From contig JBEVLT010000207.1 of the NCBI GenBank assembly GCA_040509055.1, positions 1 to 5,017 on the forward strand: 5,017 nt of DNA, given 5' to 3'. The translations under genes and the position numbers were made by a program. This document shows positions 1-5,017 of this stretch, one piece after another. The first letter of the stretch is position 1. Each line of letters starts with the position of its first letter. The notes beneath the pieces are model-generated. The model worked only from the letters and a program-made list of their open reading frames with translations, was not told the origin of the DNA and searched no databases. The stretch comes from JAJKIP01 sp040509055. Lineage in GTDB: Bacteria; Bacteroidota; Bacteroidia; Chitinophagales; Chitinophagaceae.

Positions 1-171
1 GACTGGATATTTCATCATCGAATAGAAATGACTCCAGAAATGAGGCTAGAGGAAGAAAAATCAGACTCGGTAGTTATTGAAAGAATCTACATCCCTGATT
101 CTGAGTTTGAAATTAAAAGAAAATTTAGATTAATCAATTCAAAATGGTATCTGGTTTATTATAAAGACTAG
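1..171 (+). CDS. C-terminal end of an unidentified protein (partial, 56 codons)
   Basis: The frame starting at base 1 is open through 56 codons and ends at TAG (169-171), so this is the 3' end of a gene that begins before the window. The peptide starts DWIFHHRIEM, has an acidic middle (RLEEEKSDS), and ends with alternating hydrophobic and charged residues finishing in RLINSKWYLVYYKD. That ending, with a 'ING/INSKWYLV' strand at the extreme C-terminus, resembles small Bacteroidota lipoproteins or DUF4348-like proteins, but this comparison is from memory and weak. Codon use is AT-rich, unlike the GC-richer genes to the right, which fits a horizontally acquired or accessory gene. It lies about 155 bases upstream of an RHS remnant on the same strand, so an RHS-associated cargo or immunity gene is possible but unproven. 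That the frame is coding is likely; its function is unknown. Confidence 0.6.
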   Translation, partial: DWIFHHRIEMTPEMRLEEEKSDSVVIERIYIPDSEFEIKRKFRLINSKWYLVYYKD

Positions 172-327
172 GCTTGGCAGTCGTTTATTGTATCTAGTAA
201 ATTATAGAAAGCATTTCTTCCCCGAAGAGTTTCCTCCTGTCTAAACAAATCTTCGCATAAGAGAAAGCAAGAGAAACTCGTTGCTATAAAGACATCACCT
301 CTTTTAATGCGGAGAATAATACTACCC
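172..327. other. Gene-free AT-rich spacer with a weak stem-loop
   Basis: No recognisable gene was found between the upstream stop and the RHS-like fragment. A frame in register with the RHS remnant is open from 208, but its translation (for example KAFLPRRVSS) has no family resemblance. An imperfect stem can form between 223-232 (CGAAGAGTTT) and 243-246 plus 250-255 (AAAC and TCTTCG, with a 3-base bulge). No T-tract follows it, so I do not call it a terminator. Confidence 0.4.
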
Positions 328-471
328 GAATATGATTATTTCCTCAATGATCACTTGGGCAATGTAAGAATGGTCTTAACCGAAGAGCAAAAGGCAGACG
401 CCTACCCGGCAGCCACGATGGAAGCCGGGTAGGCCGTCCGGGACATCCTGTACTACAACAATATCGGGGAT
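328..471 (+). pseudogene. RHS-repeat core fragment, decayed (internal TAG)
   Basis: The frame from 328 reads EYDYFLNDHLGNVRMVLTEE, then QKADAYPAATMEAG, then TAG (430-432), and continues AVRDILYYNNIGDD. The DHLGNVR block followed by MVLTEEQ and YPAATME is the hallmark of the RHS-associated core domain as it occurs in large Bacteroidota RHS/YD-repeat proteins. In those proteins this block lies just before the variable C-terminal tip. Here only about 34 codons precede the stop. The similarity seems to continue past it (YYNNI), so the TAG probably arose inside formerly coding sequence. No YD repeats are visible upstream and no toxin tip downstream; the match fades within a few bases of the convergent YceI gene's stop. 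An ATG at 307 would open a 41-codon frame, but its first residues do not look like RHS. The best reading is a displaced fragment or pseudogene. The RHS identity is quite firm; the 5' and 3' limits are approximate. Confidence 0.8.
400..434. repeat. Perfect 11-bp inverted repeat (stem-loop) in the RHS remnant
   Basis: GCCTACCCGGC (400-410) is exactly reverse-complementary to GCCGGGTAGGC (424-434), leaving a 13-base loop. The right arm contains the TAG that interrupts the RHS frame. The hairpin lies about 50 bases beyond the stop of the convergent YceI gene and could help end its transcript. On that strand, however, the stem is followed by GTCTGCCTTTTGC rather than a clean T-run, so an intrinsic terminator is only a possibility. 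Confidence 0.85.
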
Positions 472-482
472 GACCTCCTCCC

Positions 483-1007
483 TTACTGCTTCACCGCTTC
501 CACGTTCATTACCAGCTTAACATCATCGCTCACCACGATGCCGCCCGCTTCGGTCACCGCGCTCCATTTGAGGCCGTAATCCTGGCGGTTGATCTTGCTG
601 GTGATCTCGAACCCGGCTACAATCTGTCCCTGGAAATTGGGGTGGGTGCCGCCAAATTCCACATTCAGCACAACCGGTTTCGTTGTACCACGGATGCTCA
701 GGTCGCCGGTCACGGTGTAGTCGCTGCCGCTTTTGTGCTCGATGGCAGTAGATACGAATTCGATCTTCGGGTTGTTGGCCGCATCAAAGAAATCGGGCGA
801 TTTCAGGTGGCCGTCCCGCTGCTCATTGCCGGTGTGGATGCTGTCCACTTCGGCAGAGAAAGAAATTTTTGCATCGGTAAAATCTTCCTTTTCGGCTTCG
901 ATGGTGCCTTCAAAAGAAGTGAACTTACCGGAAACGGTAGAGATGACCAGGTGTTTTACCTTGAAGCCGATCTCGGAGTGGGTGCTATCAATGATCCATG
1001 TTGCCAT
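483..1007 (-). CDS. YceI-family lipocalin-like protein
   Basis: This encodes 174 residues, a normal length for a single-domain YceI protein. The family forms a long beta-barrel, and a structurally studied Thermus member binds a polyisoprenoid; the ligand here is unknown. Family signatures run end to end: D7-STHSEIGFKVKHL with V25-SGKF near the N-terminus, the central QRDGHLKSPDFFD block (residues 63-75) followed by NPKIEF, GDLSIRGTTKP (101-111), and DYGLKW (144-149) near the C-terminus. Unlike E. coli YceI, which is periplasmic, this protein starts MATWIIDSTHS with no signal peptide, so a cytoplasmic location is likely. The ATG at 1007 gives the expected N-terminus. It has no clear Shine-Dalgarno sequence, as is usual in Bacteroidota. 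The gene stands alone: a 301-base gap separates it from DUF2461, and its 3' end converges on the RHS remnant. A palindrome beside its promoter suggests regulation by a DNA-binding repressor. No damage is visible. Confidence 0.95.
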   Translation of the reverse strand: MATWIIDSTHSEIGFKVKHLVISTVSGKFTSFEGTIEAEKEDFTDAKISFSAEVDSIHTGNEQRDGHLKSPDFFDAANNPKIEFVSTAIEHKSGSDYTVTGDLSIRGTTKPVVLNVEFGGTHPNFQGQIVAGFEITSKINRQDYGLKWSAVTEAGGIVVSDDVKLVMNVEAVKQ

Positions 1008-1033
1008 AACTGTCGGTTTTAGAATGTAAAATT

Positions 1034-1047
1034 AATGTTTAAACATT
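1034..1047. promoter_or_regulatory. Perfect 14-bp palindrome, candidate operator for the YceI gene
   Basis: AATGTTTAAACATT is its own exact reverse complement. On the minus strand it begins 8 bases after the candidate -7 element and ends 26 bases before the YceI start codon, so it would cover the first transcribed bases, a classic repressor position. YceI genes are often found near MarR-type regulators, but none lies in this window, so the binding protein is unknown. The palindrome is certain; its function is inferred. Confidence 0.55.
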
Positions 1048-1055
1048 GAATAGGC

Positions 1056-1063
1056 CAAATTTA
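1056..1063 (-). promoter_or_regulatory. Candidate Bacteroidota -7 promoter element for the YceI gene
   Basis: The minus strand reads TAAATTTG, an exact match to the TAnnTTTG -7 consensus of the Bacteroidota primary sigma factor. Transcription starting a few bases downstream would give a leader of about 40 bases before the ATG at 1007. No good TTG/TTTG element is seen at the expected -33 distance (around 1083), so the call rests on one half of the promoter and on position. Confidence 0.5.
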
Positions 1064-1159
1064 TTTTGTTAAAGAATCCCGGAGCGTGCCGGACAGCCGG
1101 AATCAACTCACACAATTCAATGTAGCTGTGGCTAAAGCCGGCTTGTTTTCCTGAATATT

Positions 1160-1178
1160 CCGGGTCTGAAGATCCCGG
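1160..1178. repeat. GC-rich stem-loop in the intergenic stretch
   Basis: CCGGGTC (1160-1166) pairs with GATCCCGG (1171-1178) around a TGAA loop, giving seven pairs with one bulged T. No T-run follows on either strand, so it lacks the form of an intrinsic terminator. Its role is unknown. Confidence 0.45.
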
Positions 1179-1279
1179 GTAATAAGTCATATCAATCATC
1201 GCAAAAGGCCTGCTCCCATTCATTTGCCGCAACTATCTGAAGGGATCCGTGTTACTGATGCTCATATGACAAGAGGGAT

Positions 1280-1298
1280 AATAAAAGTTCACTTTATT
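1280..1298 (-). terminator. Weak AT-rich near-palindrome after the DUF2461 gene
   Basis: AATAAAAGT (1280-1288) and ACTTTATT (1291-1298) are complementary apart from one extra A, with only TC between them. It begins 10 bases past the DUF2461 stop codon, the usual place for a 3' hairpin of the ligA-patatin-DUF2461 unit. The stem is AT-rich, the loop is tight and there is no separate T-tract, so a terminator role is doubtful. Confidence 0.2.
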
Positions 1299-1308
1299 GG
1301 GTGTCCGC

Positions 1309-1977
1309 TTATTCCAGCGCCTGGTTGATAAACTCTATCAACGGTTGCAGGGCTTCAAAAGCCATTACCGTTCTTTTCACCAGGTCTTTCGATGTGATAT
1401 CGGCATCTCTTAAACGAATTTCTGTAATAAAACTTTTCAGCTTCAGGTATTCAGCTGCCGGGTTGTCGGCTTCGTAGCCCTTCGGTAACCGTACCAGCTT
1501 AAACGCTGCGTCGTGCGACAGGTCGGCGTACACGGACCTGAATTTTTTAGAGCCGATGATCTTTTTAAGGTCATTGAAATTGTAATCGACCTCCTGCCTG
1601 ATCTTTCGCAATTCCTCCGGGCCCGGCATCCAGATACCCCCACCGGTAAAGGACGCACCGGGCTGCAGGTGAAAATAATAGCCTGCCGAAGCCACTGCTT
1701 TTTTGCCACCCTTGTTGATGCTGGCGCCGAAATTATTCTTGTACGGCGCTTTGTTCTTGCTGAACCGCACATCGCGGTTGATGCGGAACAGGCAGTCCTT
1801 TGCCACCAGATGCCCGATCGACGGATCTTTTTTAGCATGCGTATCGATCACCCGCTGGATGAATATGGCAAAATCGGCCCGCGCCGCTTCATACGCTGCC
1901 CGGTGGGCGTCAAACCAGGGTTTGTTATTGTTCTTTTCGAGCTCCTTCAGGAATTTGAGCGTAGCTGGTTGCAGCAT
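1309..1977 (-). CDS. DUF2461 family protein (TIGR02453 type), function unknown
   Basis: This encodes 222 residues, about the usual length of the family, and looks intact. Recognisable blocks are FLKELEKNNNKPWFDAHR (residues 9-26), the conserved RINRDVRFSKNKAPYKNNF (65-83), and SAGYYFHLQPG followed by SFTGGGIW (97-116). These are the regions by which DUF2461 proteins are recognised. No biochemical role is established for the family, and I see no catalytic motif that would justify assigning one. There is no signal peptide or membrane segment, so it is probably cytoplasmic. The ATG at 1977 lies two bases beyond the patatin gene's TAA, so the two are almost certainly co-transcribed and perhaps translationally coupled. 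It is the last gene of the ligA-patatin-DUF2461 run. Family assignment is firm; function is open. Confidence 0.92.
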   Translation of the reverse strand: MLQPATLKFLKELEKNNNKPWFDAHRAAYEAARADFAIFIQRVIDTHAKKDPSIGHLVAKDCLFRINRDVRFSKNKAPYKNNFGASINKGGKKAVASAGYYFHLQPGASFTGGGIWMPGPEELRKIRQEVDYNFNDLKKIIGSKKFRSVYADLSHDAAFKLVRLPKGYEADNPAAEYLKLKSFITEIRLRDADITSKDLVKRTVMAFEALQPLIEFINQALE

Positions 1978-1979
1978 GT

Positions 1980-2999
1980 TTATCTCGTTTGTGTCTGTAA
2001 ATACTGTTCCGTGGCCGTACGGCCGTTGCTGATCAATACCGTGATCTCCGTTTTGGATAGTTTCCTGATCCGTGGCCGCAGCCCTCCATCGCTGATGGAC
2101 ACGGTGCGCTTCCAGTCGGCGGGATACAGCAGCTGCCGGTTCACGCTTTCCAGCGTGATGTTGTACAACGCGGCCATGTATTCTTTGAAACTGGTGACCG
2201 GCATGCCGGCCAGCCCCCGCCCGGCCTTATCGTACACAATCTGCTCGTCACGGTCGATGCGAAAACCCAGTGTGCCCCCGTTGGCGATTACCGAAGGTGC
2301 TCCGGCTTTGGTTTCCACGCTGTCGAAAATACGGATCGGGAAGTTGGCAATCGACCCACCGTCGATCATCACGTCCAGTCCCTGCCGGTTGCGCGGCGAC
2401 CGGTAGATACGGCCTTCCCGGTCCACGAACAAGGCTTCGAAATACAGCGGAATGCTGCACGAGATCCGTACCGCATCCTTGACACGCATTTTGGGGTAGC
2501 TGTGGCGCGACAGCACCACCAGCCTCTGTTCGTTCAGCAACGTAGCCGTGGCATACAGGTCTTTGAATCCGCGGGCATACAGGGCCTCGAAACTGATATC
2601 AGGATCGCCTGTCTTGCGGGCAATGATCGCCTCCAGCCACCGGGTAAACCGCTGACCGCGGTACCAGCCGAAATACTTGCCCATCCGGTTGATGCCACCC
2701 GGGAAAAAGAAGCGGCCGTCGTTGAATTTTTTAAAATTGGTGTTATACAGCAGGTCCGATATTTCCTGTGCCGTGTACCCGAGCGCCACGCATAGCGCCA
2801 CGATCGACCCGGCAGAAGTACCGCCTACCTTTTCGATGGCAGGAACCAGGTGCTGCTTTTCCAGCGCTTCGATAGCTCCGCAATAGGCGATACCGCGGAT
2901 GCCCGCCCCTTCAAATACCAGGTTCCTGATTGGTTGCTCCTGTGCCGGCGCTGCACAGCAGACCAGCAGCAATATCGCAACGCCAATGATTGTTTTCAT
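1980..2999 (-). CDS. Exported patatin-like phospholipase
   Basis: This is a 339-residue protein of the patatin fold, whose members hydrolyse acyl ester bonds of lipids with a Ser-Asp dyad. All the key parts are present: the oxyanion-hole loop GAGIRG (31-36), the nucleophile elbow GTSAG with Ser62, the block VRISCSIPLYFEAL (177-190), and the DGG motif with catalytic Asp213. Residues 1-19 (MKTIIGVAILLLVCCAAPA) form a Sec signal peptide with an APA cleavage site before Gln20. Although C14 and C15 are present, the residue before each is not a typical lipobox residue, so a lipoprotein is less likely. The protein should therefore act in the periplasm or outside the cell. The loop after the oxyanion hole (GIAYCGAIEALE) resembles the ExoU/VipD-like patatin subgroup; whether it acts on the cell's own lipids or on others is unknown. 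Its ATG follows the ligA stop by three bases, and its stop precedes DUF2461 by two. There is no clear Shine-Dalgarno sequence. Confidence 0.92.
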   Translation of the reverse strand: MKTIIGVAILLLVCCAAPAQEQPIRNLVFEGAGIRGIAYCGAIEALEKQHLVPAIEKVGGTSAGSIVALCVALGYTAQEISDLLYNTNFKKFNDGRFFFPGGINRMGKYFGWYRGQRFTRWLEAIIARKTGDPDISFEALYARGFKDLYATATLLNEQRLVVLSRHSYPKMRVKDAVRISCSIPLYFEALFVDREGRIYRSPRNRQGLDVMIDGGSIANFPIRIFDSVETKAGAPSVIANGGTLGFRIDRDEQIVYDKAGRGLAGMPVTSFKEYMAALYNITLESVNRQLLYPADWKRTVSISDGGLRPRIRKLSKTEITVLISNGRTATEQYLQTQTR

Positions 3000-3002
3000 G
3001 AG

Positions 3003-5017
3003 TTACTGACCGATCATCTTTAAAAATTCCGCTTCGGTGATGATCCGTACCGAATTGATCTTTTTTGCTTTTTCCAGTTTGCTGCCTGCATCTTCTCCTA
3101 CCACCAAATAACTCAGTTTGCTGCTGACACCGCTTACGATCTTGCCGCCATTGGCCTCTGCCATGGCTTCCGCATCGCTTCGTTTCAGCGTGGGCAAGGT
3201 GCCGGTAAACAAAAAGGTGAGGCCTTCCAGGTTGCCGCTACCGGCCAGTTCCTTATTGGTGTTTCGGAACTGCAATCCTAATGTCTCCAGCTCCTGCAGC
3301 ATGGCAATATTTTGCGGGTTGCTGAAGAAATGGTACACGCTGCCGGCTACTTTAGGGCCGATATCCTCGAGATTTTTCAAATCGTCTTCGGAAAAGTTCT
3401 TCAGTTCCAGCAGGTGCGTTACCGCATGGGCCAGCGTCTTGGCCGTGGTTTCGCCCACGAAGCGGATGCCCAGCCCGAAAATGAGGCGGTGCAGCGGCTG
3501 CGTTTTGGAGTTGGCAATAGCCAGCTGCAGGTTGTCGATCGATTTTTTGCCAAATCCTTCCATCCCGCCGATCTTTTCAAAATCCAGGGTATAGATGCCG
3601 GGAATATCTTTCAGTAATCCCAGCTCATAGAACTTTCTGATATTGGCTTCGCCGAAACCGCGGATATCCATGGCATCCTTGCTCACAAAATGGATGATGC
3701 GCTCCACCACCTGGGCCGGGCATTCGATATTCACACAGCGCCATACGGCTTCGCCTTCTTCCTTAAATAATTTGCTGTGGCATACCGGGCACTCCGTAAG
3801 GAAATGGATATCAGTTTCTTCACCGGTCCTTAGTTCCGCCAGCGATTTGACGATGTAGGGAATCACGTCGCCCGCCCGCTCTACCAATACAGTATCGCCT
3901 TTCTTCAGATCTTTTTGACGGATCACGTCTTCGTTAAAGAGGGATACAGAAACCACCGTGACCCCGCCGATCGGCACCGGTTGTATCTTGGCCACCGGGG
4001 TGATGGAGCCCGTGCGCCCTACCTGGAACTCCACGTCCAGCAGCTTGCTGGTGGCCTGCCGGGCCTTGAATTTATAAGCAATGGCCCAGCGCGGGTGATG
4101 GCTGGTCATACCCAGCTGGTCCTGCAGCTCCACCTCGTTGATCTTGATCACCATGCCGTCGATCTCGTAGCCCAGGTCGTCGCGCCGGGCTTCGAACGCA
4201 TGGCAATAGTCAATGACCTCCTGTATGCCGGTAAACACCTCCTTCTCTTGTTCCGGGCTGCGGAAACCAAGCTCCCAGAGCAGCCGCAGCGAGCCGGCAT
4301 GCGTTTTCAACGCTTCGGGTACCGGCTGGCCGGGCAGCAGCGTGTAATCGCTGATATTGTATACAAATGCTTCGAGGTTGCGTCTTCTTGCTTCTGCCGG
4401 GTCTTTGATGCGCAGGGTGCCGGAAGCGGCGTTGCGTGGATTAGCCAGCGGTGGCAGGCCCTGTTCGGTGAGCTGTGCATTGTACCGGGCAAAATTCTGT
4501 TTGTTGATCAGCACTTCGCCCCTGATCTCTACCTGCTGGAGGCCATAGCGCGAAAACCGCGCAGATAGCGGCAGGCTGCGGATCTGGCGGATATTGGTCG
4601 TGATCTCGTCGCCTTCCACACCATTGCCGCGCGTGGCGCCGCGAACGAGTATATCGTCTTCATAGATCAGGGAAATGCTGCCCCCGTCGAACTTGGGCTC
4701 CACGCAGTACACGATTTCATCGAGCCCGGTTCCTTCTCTCGCCTTCCGGTCAAAGTCGACCAGGTCCTCGCTGTTATACGAGTTGTCCAGCGACAGCATG
4801 GGCACCAGGTGCTGCACGGTCGGAAATTCTTTGGTCAGCCCTTTGGCTACCCGCTGCGTGGGCGAGTCGGGCGTTACAAGCGCCGGGTCGGCTGACTCGA
4901 TCCGCTCCAGCTCCTTGTACAGCCGGTCGTATTCGCCATCGGCGATCAGCGGATCGTTGAGCACATAATACCGGTATTCGTGAAAGCGGAGCACGTTGCG
5001 GAGCAGTTCCACCTCCG
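3003..5017 (-). CDS. ligA: NAD-dependent DNA ligase LigA (N-terminus beyond window)
   Basis: LigA seals nicks in duplex DNA during replication and repair, using NAD to form a ligase-AMP intermediate. Residue numbers here count from the codon at 5012. Visible domains are the Ia region with HEYRYYVLNDPLIADGEYD (11-29), the adenylation domain with catalytic Lys107 in EPKFDG and the ATRGNG and EIRGEV motifs, and an OB fold containing VEFQVGRTGSITPVA (327-341). A zinc site follows with Cys408, Cys411, Cys426 and Cys431, then helix-hairpin-helix repeats (about 445-580) and a C-terminal BRCT domain (about 592-669) ending in KMIGQ. The codon at 5012 is GTG and could be read as a start. However, alignment by eye to E. 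coli LigA places it near residue 8, and the frame stays open to the window edge (EVELLRNVLRFHEY), so the true start lies outside. The rest is full length and undamaged. It is the first visible gene of a tightly packed unit, with patatin starting three bases after its TAA. Confidence 0.97.
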   Translation of the reverse strand, partial: EVELLRNVLRFHEYRYYVLNDPLIADGEYDRLYKELERIESADPALVTPDSPTQRVAKGLTKEFPTVQHLVPMLSLDNSYNSEDLVDFDRKAREGTGLDEIVYCVEPKFDGGSISLIYEDDILVRGATRGNGVEGDEITTNIRQIRSLPLSARFSRYGLQQVEIRGEVLINKQNFARYNAQLTEQGLPPLANPRNAASGTLRIKDPAEARRRNLEAFVYNISDYTLLPGQPVPEALKTHAGSLRLLWELGFRSPEQEKEVFTGIQEVIDYCHAFEARRDDLGYEIDGMVIKINEVELQDQLGMTSHHPRWAIAYKFKARQATSKLLDVEFQVGRTGSITPVAKIQPVPIGGVTVVSVSLFNEDVIRQKDLKKGDTVLVERAGDVIPYIVKSLAELRTGEETDIHFLTECPVCHSKLFKEEGEAVWRCVNIECPAQVVERIIHFVSKDAMDIRGFGEANIRKFYELGLLKDIPGIYTLDFEKIGGMEGFGKKSIDNLQLAIANSKTQPLHRLIFGLGIRFVGETTAKTLAHAVTHLLELKNFSEDDLKNLEDIGPKVAGSVYHFFSNPQNIAMLQELETLGLQFRNTNKELAGSGNLEGLTFLFTGTLPTLKRSDAEAMAEANGGKIVSGVSSKLSYLVVGEDAGSKLEKAKKINSVRIITEAEFLKMIGQ

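Larger units (their letters stand above)
1008..1308. other. 301-base intergenic stretch upstream of the YceI gene
   Basis: It holds the putative promoter and palindrome for the YceI gene at its left end, a GC-rich stem-loop near 1160-1178, a short palindrome AAGCCGGCTT (1135-1144), and an AT-rich near-palindrome just downstream of the DUF2461 stop. A 66-codon open frame on the minus strand (1032-1232) has no family resemblance and runs through the promoter, so I do not call it a gene. No tRNA or other RNA gene was recognised. Confidence 0.6.

Noticed and set aside
307..432. A 41-codon gene starting at ATG 307 and ending at the TAG in the RHS fragment
   Set aside because: The first seven residues do not match the RHS core, the core resemblance starts near 328 and seems to continue past the stop, and an isolated 34-residue piece of core is not known to be functional.
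642..1022. Plus-strand open frames opposite the YceI gene
   Set aside because: They are shadows of the YceI reading frame, which has family signatures along its full length.
1032..1232. 66-codon open frame on the minus strand between the DUF2461 and YceI genes
   Set aside because: Its translation has no recognisable family, it runs through the candidate YceI promoter and palindrome, and it spans a GC-rich hairpin. It is most likely a chance open frame, though a degraded gene cannot be excluded.
1513..2406. Long plus-strand open frame (297 codons) opposite the DUF2461 and patatin genes
   Set aside because: It is antisense to two well-supported genes and its translation resembles no family; such frames are common opposite GC-rich coding sequence.
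2955..2960. Lipoprotein processing site at Cys14/Cys15 of the patatin
   Set aside because: The residue before each cysteine (Val or Cys) does not fit a lipobox, whereas an APA signal peptidase I site follows a few residues later.
3915..4568. Plus-strand open frame of 217 codons opposite ligA
   Set aside because: It lies entirely antisense to conserved LigA domains and shows no domain signature.
5010..5012. GTG as the start codon of ligA
   Set aside because: The frame continues to the window edge, and comparison with E. coli LigA indicates several more N-terminal residues; the GTG encodes an internal valine.

Overview
The window looks like a piece of a Bacteroidota chromosome, probably from the Chitinophagaceae or a close relative. 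The basis is the type of LigA (catalytic motif EPKFDGGS), a DUF2461 protein, an RHS-core fragment of the DHLGNVRMVL type common in that phylum, a TAnnTTTG-like promoter element, and the lack of strong Shine-Dalgarno sequences. The lineage is inferred from recognised sequence styles and was not tested by a search.

Right part (1309-5017, minus strand): three genes run in one direction with gaps of only 2-3 bases. They are ligA (NAD-dependent DNA ligase, cut at its N-terminus by the window edge), an exported patatin-like phospholipase with a complete Ser/Asp dyad, and a DUF2461 protein of unknown function. They look like one transcription unit whose promoter lies beyond the right edge. The three products have no obvious shared pathway, so the arrangement may be only co-transcription.

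Middle (483-1308): a cytoplasmic YceI-family lipocalin-like protein on the minus strand, preceded by a 301-base gene-free stretch. Next to its likely promoter is a perfect 14-base palindrome, a plausible operator, which suggests the gene is regulated separately from the ligA unit.

Left part (1-482, plus strand): an accessory-looking patch. It begins with the last 56 codons of an AT-rich gene (about 33% GC by hand count over 1-180) of uncertain family. After a short gene-free stretch comes a remnant of an RHS-repeat protein core, with an in-frame TAG and no toxin tip, which runs into the 3' end of the YceI gene. A perfect 11-base inverted repeat sits in this remnant, and its right arm contains the TAG.

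I see no complete novel system. The items most worth a second look are the RHS remnant with its hairpin-linked stop codon, the gene fragment beside it, and the palindrome in the YceI promoter region.
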